Of a DNA stretch of 22,130 nucleotides, positions 6,701 to 17,265 are shown in pieces. Source of the stretch: JALOAD01 sp023228995 [NCBI: Candidatus Muiribacterium halophilum] (GTDB lineage Bacteria; Muiribacteriota; Muiribacteriia; Muiribacteriales); NCBI GenBank assembly GCA_023228995.1, contig JALOAD010000054.1, forward strand, positions 1 to 22,130. Direction: 5' to 3'. The stretch's first letter is position 1. The number at the start of each line of letters is the position of its first letter. Under the pieces are notes generated by a model that had not been told where the DNA came from, ran no database searches, and saw only the letters and a list, made by a program, of their open reading frames with translations. Made by a program: the position numbers and the translations under genes.

Positions 6701-8328
6701 TAATAAGCGAAAGACTTGTTAAAGAAGATGTATTGACTTCTATGCATATTGAGGAATATGAGGTTGAAACTAGAGATACTAAACTAGGACCTGAAGAAAT
6801 TACAAGAGATATTCCTAATGTTGGTCAAGAAGCTTTAAGAAATCTTAATGAGAGAGGTATTATTAGAGTTGGTGCTGAAGTTGAATCTGGAGATGTTCTT
6901 GTTGGTAAAGTAACTCCTAAAGGTGAAACTGATCTTACTGTAGAAGATAAACTTCTTAGAGCTATTTTTGGAGAAAAAGCAAGAGATGTTAGAAATACTT
7001 CTTATGCTGTTCCTCATGGAGAATCTGGAACTGTAATAGATGTTGATGTTTTTTCTAGAGATAATAATGACGAATTACCTCATGATATTAATACTCTTGT
7101 TAGAATTTACATTGCTCAAAAGAGAAAGATAATAGTTGGGGATAAAATGGCTGGAAGACACGGAAATAAAGGAGTTATTGCAAGAATTCTTTCTGAAGAT
7201 GATATGCCGTTTATGGCTGATGGTACACCAGTTGATATAATACTTAATCCACTTGGAGTTCCTTCTAGAATGAATCTTGGACAGGTTCTTGAAGCTCATC
7301 TTGGTTATATTGGTTATGTATTTAATGTATATAATGAAACTCCTGTTTTTGATGGTCTTAAAGAAGATGATATGTTTAGACTTCTTGTTCTTACTGACAT
7401 TGTAAAAAATGGTTGTTCAACACTTTACAATGATAACAATGAAGTTTTTGCAAATTTGAGAATTGAAAGAATTCTTGTTGAAGATAGAAGAGAAATTCTT
7501 AATATTGCAATTGAAAAAGATATTTATGAAGCATTTGCTTTTGTTATGAAAAAATACAGTGCTAAGATAACTAATTTTGAGAATAATGTTATTGTTGCTG
7601 AATTGAATACTGATGATTCTAAAAAAATAGCAAAAGCTTTTAAAGATAATAAAGTAGGGACAATATTCACAGCAGTTGAAGAATATTATAATGAAGATCC
7701 TGCTTTAGAACCAATGTGGACAATTTCTAGAGTAAATAAAAAAAATTCTAAGAAAGAAATAAAAAAACTTGATAACAAATTCAGCATACAGACAAATAAA
7801 GAATTAATTATTTCAGAACTTAAAAATGCAGATCTTTTTGTTAATGAGACTGGAAAAATGTTTCTTTATGATGGAAGAAATGGTAAGAAATTTGAAAATC
7901 CAATTCTAGTTGGAAATGTTTACATGCTAAAGCTTCATCACCTTGTTGATGATAAGATTCATGCTCGTGCAACAGGTCCATATTCTCTTGTTACACAGCA
8001 GCCTCTTGGTGGTAAAGCACAGTTTGGTGGACAAAGATTTGGAGAAATGGAAGTTTGGGCTCTTGAAGCTTATGGAGCAGCTCATATTTTGCAGGAAATG
8101 CTTACTGTTAAATCCGATGATGTTGAAGGAAGAGTTCAGGTTTATGAAACAATCATCAAAGGAGGTAACACAATCAAGGCATCAGTTCCTGAATCATTCA
8201 AGGTTCTGGTATCTGAACTCCAGAGTTTGTGCCTCAAAGTAGAACTTATAAAAGATGACGAGCTTTCACGTGTCACCAATGATACTGAAGGTACAGATTC
8301 ACTAGAAAACACTAGTACGATAGCTTAA
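3787..8328 (+). CDS. rpoB: DNA-directed RNA polymerase subunit beta, enlarged (1513 aa)
   Basis: This is the catalytic beta subunit of RNA polymerase. Conserved blocks run in order: [26 protein letters not shown], the rifampicin region [11 protein letters not shown] (from residue 608), [79 protein letters not shown], and near the C-terminus [20 protein letters not shown]. It is much longer than B. subtilis (1193 aa) or E. coli (1342 aa) beta. Extra parts are a five-Cys insertion (84-121), three tandem LAxD-type modules (about 328-525; one is usual in B. subtilis), a fourth module-like segment before QRSNQ (about 863-905), and about 145 residues between FDG (1188) and LYDGRNG (1360). Residue 627 is Asn where E. 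coli has His526. ATG 3787 follows AAGGGGGAATCTTA. rpoC follows after 20 bases. Confidence 0.98.
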   Translation: MPQIKEMAGRTKINFGSRKKVLDIYELIKAQTSSYKWFLQPELIHEERKRRGLHEVFLEIFPIKDFSGNLMLEYKGYNLGLPRCKKCPGKVVGEECRFENCTYDERTCDIATVGDIPFRIKNSEQEAKKKSLTYAVRLELVVELINKSTGEIKRQTLYLCDLPIMTLRGTFIYNGTERVIVSQLHRSPGAYFEYDKAKKSYTAKIIPYRGAWIEFELDVIKDLIHVRLDRKRKIPVTTFLKALGYNQEVIKEMFNEHPYIMKTFEIDKAEDYKDALKEIFHKLRPGEPFAADNAIQLLRNLYFDRRRYDFSTVGRYKLNRKIRLKDRIIKKVVAENITDVNGNIVVKEGEVISADAAEIIESLNRQSLKVRNNDGDIVNTKVEKDIEIIYLNDFISFASDVLYGKDKVLYKKGTIITDEIVEKLEEQKITKADIYRKNVLYIDKSLLELRHILSDMEQNVIEDSIEIEKYLLGRTVAKDYNFEYEEKKIIIKPGDEITIGRAEALINSGLDYIEVTKGRVLAETDIVAMVRYLIDLSGGIGHLDDIDHLGNRRVRRCGEMLQNQFRISLTKMEREIKEKMTLQDNQGVTAQNFINNRPIKAMLDDFYGTSQLSQFMDQTNPIAELTNKRRISALGPGGVKRERAGYEVRDVHPTHFGKLCPIETPEGPNAGLIASLAVYTRVNKFGFLETPYRVVRKNKITDEIIYMDAYEEDDFVIVPPDVEINKDESFHNQLVPVKVHTEIGHEFSMVDGTLADYCMVSPMQMISVAASLIPFLEHDDANRALMGTNMQRQAVPLLNTELPYVGTGIERRVAIDSGTGIVSEYDGVVETVSGDYIFIRRTDKTEMVNLASPIAGKIVRERKIASDAKVGKKVIAKKDTVMTSSLVDKLKKDGVEEVEMYYYKKYFVNKFQRSNQSTCLNQRPIVREGDVVKAGDPIADGAATANSEVALGRNTVVAFMAWEGYNYEDAIIISERLVKEDVLTSMHIEEYEVETRDTKLGPEEITRDIPNVGQEALRNLNERGIIRVGAEVESGDVLVGKVTPKGETDLTVEDKLLRAIFGEKARDVRNTSYAVPHGESGTVIDVDVFSRDNNDELPHDINTLVRIYIAQKRKIIVGDKMAGRHGNKGVIARILSEDDMPFMADGTPVDIILNPLGVPSRMNLGQVLEAHLGYIGYVFNVYNETPVFDGLKEDDMFRLLVLTDIVKNGCSTLYNDNNEVFANLRIERILVEDRREILNIAIEKDIYEAFAFVMKKYSAKITNFENNVIVAELNTDDSKKIAKAFKDNKVGTIFTAVEEYYNEDPALEPMWTISRVNKKNSKKEIKKLDNKFSIQTNKELIISELKNADLFVNETGKMFLYDGRNGKKFENPILVGNVYMLKLHHLVDDKIHARATGPYSLVTQQPLGGKAQFGGQRFGEMEVWALEAYGAAHILQEMLTVKSDDVEGRVQVYETIIKGGNTIKASVPESFKVLVSELQSLCLKVELIKDDELSRVTNDTEGTDSLENTSTIA
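4036..4149 (+). other. Cys-rich insertion in RpoB N-terminal region (residues 84-121)
   Basis: Between the conserved [12 protein letters not shown] and the [10 protein letters not shown] block, where most beta subunits run straight on, about 38 residues are inserted. Cysteines lie at 84, 87, 96, 101 and 108 (CX2C-X8-C-X4-C-X6-C), a spacing compatible with a small zinc knuckle or ribbon. Bacterial beta subunits are not normally zinc proteins. Metal binding is inference. Confidence 0.7.
7393..7836 (+). other. Insertion in RpoB between FDG and LYDGRNG motifs (about residues 1203-1350)
   Basis: In B. subtilis beta about 26 residues separate the FDG and LYDG motifs; here about 172 do. The extra roughly 145 residues include [20 protein letters not shown], a stretch with [20 protein letters not shown], and a Lys/Asn-rich tail. 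It reads as a folded alpha/beta insertion rather than low-complexity sequence. I do not recognise the fold. Confidence 0.75.
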
Positions 8329-8348
8329 GTAAAAAGGAGAGTTTTTTT

Positions 8349-11300
8349 ATGTGGGATATTGAAAAGTTCAATGCCATTAAAATAAGTGTTGCTTCACCGG
8401 AAGATATTAGAAAATGGTCTTATGGAGAAGTTAAAAATCCTGAGACTATAAATTATAGGACACATAAGCCTGAAAAAGATGGTCTATTTTGTGAAAGAAT
8501 ATTTGGACCAACCAGAGATTATTCGTGTTCATGTGGTAAATACAAAAGTATTAGATATAAAGGTATTGTCTGTGAAAGATGTGGAGTAGAAATAACAAGA
8601 TCAAAAGTAAGAAGAGAAAGAATGGGTAATATTGATCTTTCTGCTTCTGTAGCACATATATGGTTTTCTAAAGGAAGCCCAAATTATATGGCTATTTTGC
8701 TTGATATTTCTCCAAGAGATCTTGAAAAAGTACTTTATTTCAATTCATATATTGTACTTGATCCTGGAAAACTTCCTATTGCAAAAAAACAGCTTCTTAC
8801 TGAAACTGAATACAGAGAATATTATGATAAATACAAAGATATTTTTAGAGCTGGAATGGGTGCAGAAGCAATAAAAGAACTTCTTTCAGATATTAATCTT
8901 GAAAATCTGCTTGGAGAACTTAATAATAAACTTGCTACTGAAACTGGAGCACAAAAGAAAAATATTATTAAAAGACTAGAAGTCGCTAAAATGTTCAAAG
9001 ATTCAGGCAATAGTCCTGAATGGATGATTATTGATACTCTTCCAGTTATACCTCCAGATTTAAGACCTATGGTACAGCTTGATGGTGGAAGATTTGCAAC
9101 TTCAGATCTTAATGATCTTTATAGAAGAGTTATTAATAGAAATAATAGACTTAAAAAACTTTTATCAATAGATGCTCCTGATATTATTATAAAGAATGAA
9201 AAAAGAATGCTTCAGGAAGCAGTCAATGCTCTTATTGATAATGGCAAACATGGTAAGGCTATTGTTTCTTCAGGCAAAAGACCTTTAAAATCTCTTAATG
9301 ATATGCTTAAAGGTAAACAAGGCCGATTTAGACAGAATCTTCTTGGTAAACGAGTAGATTATTCCGGAAGATCAGTTATTGTTGTTGGTCCAAAACTTAA
9401 ACTTAATCAGTGTGGATTGCCAAAAGAAATGGCTCTTGAATTATTCAAACCATTTATAATGCATAAACTTGTTGCTAAAGGAAAAGCTTTTAATATTAAA
9501 TCTGCAAAGAAAATAATTGAAAGAAAAAGTGATGAAGTTTGGGATGTACTTGAAGAAGTTATAACAAATCATCCAGTTCTTTTAAATAGAGCTCCGACTT
9601 TGCATAGACTTGGTATTCAGGCTTTTGAACCAAAACTTGTAGATGGAAAAGCTATTCAGATTCACCCACTTGTTTGTGCAGCTTTTAACGCTGACTTTGA
9701 TGGTGATCAGATGGCGGTTCATGTTCCTTTGCTTATTGAAGCTCAGACTGAAGCTAGATTATTAATGCTTGCTTCAGGAAATATATTCCAGCCTTCAAGT
9801 GGTAAACCTATTACTACTCCTACGCATGATATGACTATTGGAATTTTCTATCTTACTTGGGAAGTTGATTCTAAAGAATATATTAATGTTAAGGCTGAAA
9901 AAGATCTTTCAGTTTCTGAAAAACTTAGAACAATTATATTTCCTTGTAAATCTTTTGTTGAAGTTAATGATGGAAAAGGAAATACTGTTGTTGAAGAACT
10001 TGAAAGAATAACTCCTAAAGTTATAGATAAAATTGAAAAATTAGGTCTTAAAGAACTTAAAGTAATTAAATATAATGTTTTTTCAAGTTGCGAAGAAGCT
10101 ATATTTGCTTATGAATCAGGTAAAGTTGATCTTAAAACAAAAATATTCCTTAAATATGAAGGAAAAATTTTAGAAACAACAGTTGGAAGAGTTATATTCA
10201 ATGTTGAACTTCCTTATGAACTTAGATTTATTAATAAGCAGATTGGAAAAGGTGAAATGAGTAAAATAATCACTGATGCTTATAATATTGTTGGTCAGGT
10301 TGAGACTTCAAGACTTCTTGATAGACTCAAAGAACTTGGTTTTAAATATGCAACTATTTCAGGTGTTTCAGTTTCTATTTCAGAACTTTTGACTCCACCA
10401 AGAAAAAAAGATGTTATTGCAAGAGCAAAACTTAGAGTTGAAGGTTTTAATGAAAGATTTCTTAATAAACAAATGAGTTATGATGAAAGAAAACAGGCTT
10501 CTGTTGACGTTTGGATGGCAGCTGACTCAGAACTTGTTGATGATATGCAGAATAATCTTTCAAAACAGCTTACAGAAGGAAAGTTTAATTCTATATATAT
10601 GATGGCAATATCTGGTGCGAGAGGATCTTTTAATCAGATGAAACAGCTTGCATCTATGAGGGGACTTATGTCAAATCCTCAAGGTGATATTATGGATTTC
10701 CCTATTACTTCAAACTTTAGAGAAGGTCTTAATATTACAGAATATTTTATATCAACTTATGGTGCGAGAAAAGGTATTGTTGATACAGCACTAAGAACAG
10801 CTGACTCAGGTTATCTTACTAGAAAACTTGTTGATGTTGCTCAGGAAGTTGTTGTAAGAGAACATGATTGTGGAACTAATAAGGGAATACTTGTTCTTCC
10901 TTTAAGAAAGAAAAGAAAAGTTAGTAATTCTCTTATTGATGAAATAATAATTCCTATATCTGAAAGAGTTGAAGGCAGAGTTCTTGCAAAAGATGTAATT
11001 CATCCAAAAACTGGTCAAATAGTTCTTCCAGCTAATACACTTTGTGATAGAAATATGGCAAAACTTCTTGAAAAATGTGAAGTTGAAATGACTGTTAATG
11101 AAGATATTATTGGCATGATAACTGGTGAACAGATTGTTGATATTAAAAACAATAAAGTTGTAATATCTCCTGACAAAGTTATAGATGAATTTATTCTTGA
11201 AAGACTCGTAGAAGCAAAAGTAACTGAAATGAAGATTAAACCTTGCATATATTTGAGATCTCCTCTTACATGTGAGACAAAAACTGGTATGTGTTCACTT

Positions 11301-14300
11301 TGTTATGGTAAAGATATGGCAATACACAGACTTGTATCGATTGGAGAAGCTGTTGGTATAGTTGCAGCTCAGTCAATTGGTGAACCTGGAACTCAGCTTA
11401 CAATGAGAACATTCCATACTGGTGGTATTGCGGTGGCTCAGAGAGTTGTTATTAAAACTAAAAACGATGGAGTTGTTTCGTTTCAAAATCTATCTTGGAG
11501 CAGAAAACTAGAAAGACAGCTTGCTGTAGATACTGGTGAAATGGAAGAAGTTCAGACAGAATCCGATGTAAAAAGAATTGCTTTGAGAGGTTATTTGACA
11601 ATTACTGCTTCTGATGGAAAAAACCACAAATATTTCCTTCCAGCAGGTTCTACTCTTAAAGTTGAAGATGGAGAAACTGTTGCAACAGGTGATGTTCTTG
11701 TAGAATATAATCCTGATCAGTTAACAGCTTCTATATCTGGTAAAATTTCATTTGAAAGTATTCAGCTTATAGATAATGTTGTTGTTTCTGAAAAAGGTAG
11801 AGTTATAATTAAGAATGATGATCATAAAGAAGTTTATTTTATTAATCAGGGATCATTCTTATCTATTAATGAAGGTGATACAATTCAGGCGGGAGAAATA
11901 ATTGCTGATACAGTTTCAGAACAGTCGGCAGCTATATCTGGAATCGAAGGTATTGTTGATTTCTTCGATATAAAAGTAAAAAACCAGAAAGTTATATCAA
12001 GTGATGGAATTATGTTCATATCTCCTGTAAAAGGTAATAAATATGTAGATTATGAACTTCCAAAAAGTGTTAAAGAACTTTCGGTAAATTCAGATGGTCT
12101 TGCAGAAGGTGCTGAACTTAAAGTTATGAATGGTTCAAATGTGAAACATGGTGATGAACTTCTTTCAATAACTTCTGAAATTGATGGAATTGTAAAATAT
12201 AAGGAAGGTAGTGCTAATCTTGTTGTAAAAAGAGATACTAAAAGAGAATATCATATTGCAGCTGATATGCCACTTAAGTTTGATGATAAAAAGAAAGAAG
12301 TTGCGTTTGTATCTGATGTTGAAGGTAGAGTTACTATTGCTCCTACTAAGACAACAAGCTCAAAATTCTCTGAAAACTTGAGAAGAATACTTATTACAAA
12401 AGAAGAAGAGCATGAAATACCTAATTTTATTAAGTTTCCAATTGACAAAGTTTTAGTAAAACCAGGGGAAACACTTAAATCTGGTGGTGCTATAACAAAA
12501 ACTATAAAACTTCAGCCTTCAATTGAAGGTATTGTAGAAAGAAATAAAGATAATAGATTTAACATTGTAAAGATTAAAAATATCAAAAATGTTAAATTGA
12601 ATCAGAAATCTATTCTTTCTGACAAAGTAAAAGATAAAGAAGTTTATGAAGATATATTTGATATCAATGATAATCTTGTTCTTGCAAAAGGAGACAGAAT
12701 TACTGATGACTTTTTAAGAAGAGAACTTCTTGTTGCTACTGAAGAAGGTATTGTTGAAGTTGATGAATATAGAAGTATTGATATTCGTGAAAAAGCTAAT
12801 TTGGAATATTGTGTTGGTAAAACACTTTTTTCTAAAATAATAGTTGATAAAAAAGTAATTGCAAAAAAAGACGATATAATTGATAAAAAACTGGCAGCTA
12901 AAATCGCAGCTTCGGCTGATGTTATTGTTGAGATTAAATTAGATATTCCAGCAATAAGAATAAAATCCGAACTTGAATTGCCAGTTTCAAGAAAAGATCA
13001 GTTTAAAAACAGAATACTTAATAGAGTTTTACTTGAATCTGTTGTAAATCAAAAAACTGGTGAATGTATTGCAGAAAAAGGACAGACTATAAGTGAAGAT
13101 ATAGCTGAAAGAATTGAAAAAGAAAAGCTTAATATCAAATCTATTAGATTTATTGAAATAAGAGAATATAATGTTCCTTTTGGAGCTTTACCTAAGATCA
13201 AACATGGTTCTCAGGCTAAAGTTGGACAAGAACTTATAATGCCAACTCAGCTTAAAAAAATTGTGATTGTTAGTGAAGAAGAAAATCACTATATACCTGA
13301 AAATGTTGACATACTTGTTGAACATGGTCAGGAAGTAAATACTGAAACTGATATTATAAAACCTCTTGAAGCTAAGATTTCTGGTATTGAAGGTAAAGTT
13401 AACTATATTACTGAATATGATCAGGATACAGGTCTTGAACTTGTTAGAAAAATATCTATATTTGCAGGTAAAGAATTTGTAATTCCTTTCGGTTTTGAAT
13501 TAACTATCAGTAAAGATGATACAGTTAATAAAGGTGATGTTATAACAACATTTATTCCTTATGTATCAAAGAAAGAAAAAGATGGTGAAAATATTATTGT
13601 AAGTGTTGAAAAACTTGAAAAGAAATATAAAGTATCTCAGGATATGGATATTTTGGCAAAAGAAGGTGATGAAGTAAAATCTGGTCAGATAATTGCAGCT
13701 CTTAAAAACAATAAACTTCAGTTGAATGAAGAAGTTGAAGAAAAAGTGATAATCGATTCACATAAGGTTTATTTTACTAATTATCATCCTGTTTTTGAAG
13801 ATAGTGTGATTATAAAATCAGATAACAAAAAACTTGTTCAAGATAAAGATTATGTTATTAATTGTCAAAAAGGTGAAATTAAATTCCTTGTTGATGTAGA
13901 TGAACATAAGACAAAAGTATTTTACAAGTTTGAGAAAGAAGCAGTTGTTAAACTTATTCACACTTTTACCAAAAAAGGTAAGAGGAGAAATGTTGTTGAA
14001 GCAATAAGAGTACAAGCTGGTGAAACTCATCAGATTTATGAAGGTGCAACTCTTAATGTTGAAAGTCAGGTAATGGATCTTACTAAAAAAGTAAGTATTA
14101 AAAACAAAATTAAAGATAAGATTTCATTAACTGAATTAAAAGACAAAAAAGGTAAAATAATTGTTAGTCTTGGTCAAAAAATCGACAAAGATTTAGCAGA
14201 ATATATTGATACAAATAAAAAAGATTTAAATGAAGAAACCCTTAGTGTTTCTGATATTGTAAAAGCTGGAACAATACTTGCAAGGTTTGAATCTTCATCA

Positions 14301-15077
14301 AGAAAAACACTTGATATTGTACAGGGTCTTCCTAGGGTTACTGAACTTTTTGAAATTAGAAATCCTAAAAAAGAAGCAATAATCGTTGCTGAAGATGGAA
14401 TTGTTCGTGCAACAGGTGCAAACTTCTTTATTGAAACTAAAACTGGCGAAAAGAAACAAACTAAAGCTCAACTTGGTTCAGCAGCTACTGTTCTTTCAGA
14501 TGGTGAAGTTGTAACAGTTGGTGATTTTATTACTGAAGGAAATGTTCCTCCAAGAAAAGTTCTTAAAACAGCTGGTCTTGAAGGTGTTCAAAAATATCTT
14601 GTCAATGAAGTTCAACATATTTATAGAGATCAAGGTGTTGCAATCAATGATAAGCATATTGAGATAATTGTTTCTCAGATGTGTAGAAAAGTTAAGATTA
14701 AAAATTCCGGTGATTCAAAATTTATTTCAGGTGAAGTTATTACTGTGGATGAATATGAATTAGAAAATCAGACTGTTGTTAGTCGTGGTGGAAAACCGGC
14801 AGAAGGTAGTAGAATTGTACAGGGAATAACAAAAGCTGCGTTGACAACTGATTCATTTATATCAGCAGCTTCATTCCAGGAAACAACTCGAGTTCTTACA
14901 AAAGCTGCTATTGAAGGAAAAGTTGATAAACTTAAAGGTCTTAAGGAAAATCTTATTATTGGTAAGCTTATTCCTTGTGGAACTGGACTTAGAAAATATA
15001 AAAATCTCAAAGTTTGGAATAAGAATGAAACTGTTCGTAATGAAGTTTCTGAAGAAGAATCAGAAATTGAGATTTAG
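8349..15077 (+). CDS. rpoC: DNA-directed RNA polymerase subunit beta', giant form (2242 aa)
   Basis: This is the catalytic beta' subunit. It shows the first zinc site (Cys60, 62, 75, 78), clamp helices, [40 protein letters not shown], and the active-site motif [12 protein letters not shown] with Asp449, 451 and 453 for catalytic magnesium. The bridge helix region is around [20 protein letters not shown] (804-823) and the second zinc site is Cys841, 975, 982, 985. The trigger-loop start TMRTFHTGG (1018-1026) and the C-terminal [17 protein letters not shown] block are present. B. subtilis beta' has 1199 residues and E. coli 1407. The excess is mainly an insertion of about 960 residues (1027-1987) in the trigger loop, plus about 75 residues around 505-580 and about 60 residues inside the second zinc domain. 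All key residues are present and the frame is unbroken, so the protein is presumably functional. ATG 8349 follows AAAAAGGAGAG. A terminator follows the stop. Confidence 0.98.
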   Translation: MWDIEKFNAIKISVASPEDIRKWSYGEVKNPETINYRTHKPEKDGLFCERIFGPTRDYSCSCGKYKSIRYKGIVCERCGVEITRSKVRRERMGNIDLSASVAHIWFSKGSPNYMAILLDISPRDLEKVLYFNSYIVLDPGKLPIAKKQLLTETEYREYYDKYKDIFRAGMGAEAIKELLSDINLENLLGELNNKLATETGAQKKNIIKRLEVAKMFKDSGNSPEWMIIDTLPVIPPDLRPMVQLDGGRFATSDLNDLYRRVINRNNRLKKLLSIDAPDIIIKNEKRMLQEAVNALIDNGKHGKAIVSSGKRPLKSLNDMLKGKQGRFRQNLLGKRVDYSGRSVIVVGPKLKLNQCGLPKEMALELFKPFIMHKLVAKGKAFNIKSAKKIIERKSDEVWDVLEEVITNHPVLLNRAPTLHRLGIQAFEPKLVDGKAIQIHPLVCAAFNADFDGDQMAVHVPLLIEAQTEARLLMLASGNIFQPSSGKPITTPTHDMTIGIFYLTWEVDSKEYINVKAEKDLSVSEKLRTIIFPCKSFVEVNDGKGNTVVEELERITPKVIDKIEKLGLKELKVIKYNVFSSCEEAIFAYESGKVDLKTKIFLKYEGKILETTVGRVIFNVELPYELRFINKQIGKGEMSKIITDAYNIVGQVETSRLLDRLKELGFKYATISGVSVSISELLTPPRKKDVIARAKLRVEGFNERFLNKQMSYDERKQASVDVWMAADSELVDDMQNNLSKQLTEGKFNSIYMMAISGARGSFNQMKQLASMRGLMSNPQGDIMDFPITSNFREGLNITEYFISTYGARKGIVDTALRTADSGYLTRKLVDVAQEVVVREHDCGTNKGILVLPLRKKRKVSNSLIDEIIIPISERVEGRVLAKDVIHPKTGQIVLPANTLCDRNMAKLLEKCEVEMTVNEDIIGMITGEQIVDIKNNKVVISPDKVIDEFILERLVEAKVTEMKIKPCIYLRSPLTCETKTGMCSLCYGKDMAIHRLVSIGEAVGIVAAQSIGEPGTQLTMRTFHTGGIAVAQRVVIKTKNDGVVSFQNLSWSRKLERQLAVDTGEMEEVQTESDVKRIALRGYLTITASDGKNHKYFLPAGSTLKVEDGETVATGDVLVEYNPDQLTASISGKISFESIQLIDNVVVSEKGRVIIKNDDHKEVYFINQGSFLSINEGDTIQAGEIIADTVSEQSAAISGIEGIVDFFDIKVKNQKVISSDGIMFISPVKGNKYVDYELPKSVKELSVNSDGLAEGAELKVMNGSNVKHGDELLSITSEIDGIVKYKEGSANLVVKRDTKREYHIAADMPLKFDDKKKEVAFVSDVEGRVTIAPTKTTSSKFSENLRRILITKEEEHEIPNFIKFPIDKVLVKPGETLKSGGAITKTIKLQPSIEGIVERNKDNRFNIVKIKNIKNVKLNQKSILSDKVKDKEVYEDIFDINDNLVLAKGDRITDDFLRRELLVATEEGIVEVDEYRSIDIREKANLEYCVGKTLFSKIIVDKKVIAKKDDIIDKKLAAKIAASADVIVEIKLDIPAIRIKSELELPVSRKDQFKNRILNRVLLESVVNQKTGECIAEKGQTISEDIAERIEKEKLNIKSIRFIEIREYNVPFGALPKIKHGSQAKVGQELIMPTQLKKIVIVSEEENHYIPENVDILVEHGQEVNTETDIIKPLEAKISGIEGKVNYITEYDQDTGLELVRKISIFAGKEFVIPFGFELTISKDDTVNKGDVITTFIPYVSKKEKDGENIIVSVEKLEKKYKVSQDMDILAKEGDEVKSGQIIAALKNNKLQLNEEVEEKVIIDSHKVYFTNYHPVFEDSVIIKSDNKKLVQDKDYVINCQKGEIKFLVDVDEHKTKVFYKFEKEAVVKLIHTFTKKGKRRNVVEAIRVQAGETHQIYEGATLNVESQVMDLTKKVSIKNKIKDKISLTELKDKKGKIIVSLGQKIDKDLAEYIDTNKKDLNEETLSVSDIVKAGTILARFESSSRKTLDIVQGLPRVTELFEIRNPKKEAIIVAEDGIVRATGANFFIETKTGEKKQTKAQLGSAATVLSDGEVVTVGDFITEGNVPPRKVLKTAGLEGVQKYLVNEVQHIYRDQGVAINDKHIEIIVSQMCRKVKIKNSGDSKFISGEVITVDEYELENQTVVSRGGKPAEGSRIVQGITKAALTTDSFISAASFQETTRVLTKAAIEGKVDKLKGLKENLIIGKLIPCGTGLRKYKNLKVWNKNETVRNEVSEEESEIEI
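11427..14309 (+). other. Giant SI3-type insertion in the beta' trigger loop (about 961 residues)
   Basis: The insertion begins right after TMRTFHTGG and ends where [15 protein letters not shown] resumes the normal sequence; in B. subtilis these motifs are only a few residues apart. It contains repeated sandwich-barrel-like units of the form P-x-G-x-x-L-x(5)G-x-x-V-x-x-G-x-x-L, near residues 1092, 1161, 1354, 1607, 1647, 1708, 1758 and 1894. At least four roughly 45-residue modules (near 1430, 1490, 1556 and 1921) resemble the LAxD module in RpoB. Base and codon use match the rest of rpoC. E. coli SI3 is about 188 residues and the cyanobacterial one, as I recall, about 640. Confidence 0.88.
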
Positions 15078-15091
15078 GTAAAAAAAATTAT

Positions 15092-15120
15092 AAAGGAGCC
15101 TTAGGGCTCCTTTTTTTTTT
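15092..15120 (+). terminator. Intrinsic terminator after rpoC
   Basis: AAAGGAGCC (15092-15100) pairs perfectly with GGCTCCTTT (15105-15113) around a TTAG loop, and the T run extends to 15120. It lies 14 bases after the rpoC stop and closes the rpoBC unit. Confidence 0.95.
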
Positions 15121-15132
15121 GTTAAAATATGG

Positions 15133-15138
15133 TATAAT
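15133..15138 (+). promoter_or_regulatory. -10 element (TATAAT) directly before the TPR gene
   Basis: A perfect TATAAT stands 7 bases before the ATG at 15146, so the predicted transcription start coincides with the start codon. No good -35 is present; that position falls in the T run of the rpoC terminator. The RNA would be leaderless. Confidence 0.55.
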
Positions 15139-15145
15139 TATTTTC

Positions 15146-16684
15146 ATGGCATTTGTTAATGTTTTTAATAATCTTATAGATAATATGGATTCTGCTGAAA
15201 CTATTTTGAGTATTGCCAAAAAAAAAGATGATTCTAAAGATTCAGCTGGTTCTGAAACTGAATTTATAATGGGCAAACAGGATTTAACATCAGGCGATGT
15301 TAGAAATGCTTATCTTCATTTTAAAAAATCTTTATTATTAAACAATAAACATGTTAATTCTTATTTATATATTGCAAGATTATTTAATGAAAAAGGTAAT
15401 TTTAAAGAGTGTAGAACTCTTCTTGAAAATATTGTCAAGATTATTCCTTCACTTGCTTTTTTTAATGAACTCGCACTTATATATGAGCAAAGAGGTTATG
15501 AAAGCAGACTTATAGATGTTTGGAAAGAATATATCAGAAAATTTCCTGATTCAGACAAAGGTTATCTTAATCTTGGTAATTATTATAGAAAAAAAGGTCA
15601 AATAAATAAAGCTGTATTTTATTATGAGAAGATACTTTCACTTAAAACTACAAATCTTTCAGTTAAACTAGAGCTTGCTGAAATATATTTTAGTGAAAAA
15701 AATTTTGATAAAGCAATTGAAATTCTTGTTGAGATATATAAAGAATCTTTTAATTCTGGTGCAAAAATTGAGGCTGGTCAAAAACTTGTTGGTGTATATT
15801 TAGAAACTGGTGATATTAAAAAAGCTTATGATATTGCAGAAAACCTTTATTCTTCATGTAAAGATGAAAAATTTTTGTTAAAAACTGTAGATGTTCATAT
15901 ATTAAGTAAAAAAATTGAAAAAGCTAATGAGATTTGTCTTAGAATTAGAAAAGTATTTCCTCTATGTTATCAAGTATATTATAGAATTGCTATGATTGCA
16001 TTGATTAATGCAGATATTGACATGTTTAAAAAAAATATTAGAATAATTATTAATTTTATTGATAGTGGTGGTTTAAAAGAATTTTTAGAAAAAGAAGATT
16101 TTGAGGATTTTAAAGAAGATTTTATTTTGAATTATTCAGAAATATCTGATATTTCACCTGAAATTATTAAACAGACTTTGTTTGAAGATAATGTACAAGA
16201 ACAAGATGAAATTTTTATAGAAGAACCTGATGATAATAGTTGTAATATAGATGTTGCTGTTGAATTGTTGTTTAATCTCAATGATTTTTTTAGAAAAAAT
16301 ATTTTTAAACAAACAAAGCTTATTAATGCTATATCCTCGTTAATTCAAAAAACTAATAATGATAATGTGGAAAGACTTGAAAAAATACATTTTTTTATTG
16401 ATAACAATCTTATGTTTTTTAAAACAAAAAAAACTGATGATAAAGATGAGTTTAGAAAATCTTTAGTTCATACTGTGTCTAATTTAAAAAAAGGTATTGA
16501 TTTTACTTCAAGAACTAATCAAAAAATTTATGAAAAAATTAATGATTTTAGAAAAAAAAATATCGAGATTCAATCTGAGCTTGAAAAAATGTTATATGAT
16601 ATAAATATTATTAATAGAAATTATGATAATTCTAAAGATTTTGAAGATTTTATAAAGAGTCTTGAGAGTGTTTTTGAAAAATGA
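15146..16684 (+). CDS. TPR-repeat protein with C-terminal helical region (512 aa)
   Basis: Tetratricopeptide repeats fill about residues 40-270. Clear units contain NAYLHFKKSLLLNNKHVNSY, KGYLNLGNYYRKKGQINKAV, LELAEIYFSEKNFDKAIEIL and VGVYLETGDIKKAYDIAENL. TPRs are protein-protein interaction scaffolds. The C-terminal half (about 330-512) is acidic then Lys/Asn-rich and helical, probably coiled coil. No signal peptide or membrane segment is seen, so it is probably cytoplasmic. The open frame extends to a TTG at 15119, but that is inside or before the -10 element, so ATG 15146 (MAFVNVFNNLID) is chosen. No ribosome binding site precedes it. The stop overlaps the yraN start (ATGA), so the two are translationally coupled. 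Specific role unknown. Confidence 0.85.
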   Translation: MAFVNVFNNLIDNMDSAETILSIAKKKDDSKDSAGSETEFIMGKQDLTSGDVRNAYLHFKKSLLLNNKHVNSYLYIARLFNEKGNFKECRTLLENIVKIIPSLAFFNELALIYEQRGYESRLIDVWKEYIRKFPDSDKGYLNLGNYYRKKGQINKAVFYYEKILSLKTTNLSVKLELAEIYFSEKNFDKAIEILVEIYKESFNSGAKIEAGQKLVGVYLETGDIKKAYDIAENLYSSCKDEKFLLKTVDVHILSKKIEKANEICLRIRKVFPLCYQVYYRIAMIALINADIDMFKKNIRIIINFIDSGGLKEFLEKEDFEDFKEDFILNYSEISDISPEIIKQTLFEDNVQEQDEIFIEEPDDNSCNIDVAVELLFNLNDFFRKNIFKQTKLINAISSLIQKTNNDNVERLEKIHFFIDNNLMFFKTKKTDDKDEFRKSLVHTVSNLKKGIDFTSRTNQKIYEKINDFRKKNIEIQSELEKMLYDINIINRNYDNSKDFEDFIKSLESVFEK

Positions 16685-17025
16685 ACAATTCAGGTAAAAT
16701 ATTTGAAGATATAATATGTAAATTCCTTGTTGATAATAAACATAAAATTTTAGAGAGGAATTTTATTTCTAGATTTGGTGAAATTGACATTATAAGTTCG
16801 AAAGATAATATTATTCACTATGTTGAAGTTAAAGCTAGAAAATCTAATTCAAAGTATTATCCAGCTGAATCTGTTACTAAATCAAAAATAAATAAAATTA
16901 AAACTACTGCTAAATTTTTTCTTTTAAAAAATCCATCATTTGCTAATTATTTCATGCAATTTGATGTTGCTGAATATATTATTGATAAAAGAAATATTAA
17001 TGTAATAGAGAATTGTTTTTATTGA
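16681..17025 (+). CDS. yraN: YraN/UPF0102 family nuclease-like protein (114 aa)
   Basis: The protein matches the UPF0102 pattern: GKIFEDIICKFLVDNKHKIL, then ERNFISRFGEIDIIS and HYVEVKARK, and finally QFDVAEYII. The GEID and VEVK residues (Asp near 34 and the Glu/Lys pair near 52-54) form the restriction-endonuclease-like (PD-(D/E)XK) core of the family, which is often linked to DNA processing. The biochemical role is not well established. Length is typical. The start overlaps the TPR gene stop by 4 bases and there is no separate ribosome binding site, so translation is coupled. It ends just before a repeat-rich spacer. Confidence 0.88.
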   Translation: MNNSGKIFEDIICKFLVDNKHKILERNFISRFGEIDIISSKDNIIHYVEVKARKSNSKYYPAESVTKSKINKIKTTAKFFLLKNPSFANYFMQFDVAEYIIDKRNINVIENCFY

Positions 17026-17040
17026 AATTGAAAAAGGTTA

Positions 17041-17085
<45 letters not shown>

Positions 17086-17116
17086 GTGGTGAAAGAGGAA
17101 AAAACTGGGAAATGGG

Positions 17117-17190
17117 AAAAACCTGTCATCCCGGTATGATTCTGAGCCGGGATCTGTTTTTGTTTTTTACGCGCTATTCGCAGGTTTTTT
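17117..17190 (+). terminator. Nested palindrome ending in a T run, possible yraN terminator
   Basis: The outer stem AAAAACCTG (17117-17125) pairs perfectly with CAGGTTTTT (17181-17189). The inner stem ATCCCGG (17128-17134) pairs with CCGGGAT (17147-17153), followed by CTGTTTTTGTTTTTT. Either stem followed by its T-rich stretch could terminate transcription from yraN. The TGTCATCCCGG...CCGGGATCT form is typical of dispersed intergenic repeats in several bacterial genomes. Confidence 0.6.
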
Positions 17191-17265
17191 GTTTTAACCC
17201 TCAACTCCTTAAACTAATAAACATTTAACTATTTTTAACTAATTTGTTTCAATTTTGGAGGTAAT

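Noticed and set aside
8349-15077. rpoC gene fusion, or an assembly artefact or intein, explaining the length
   Set aside because: The insertion lacks intein splicing motifs, keeps the same codon use, contains domain types expected in RNA polymerase, and both flanks continue the conserved trigger loop exactly.
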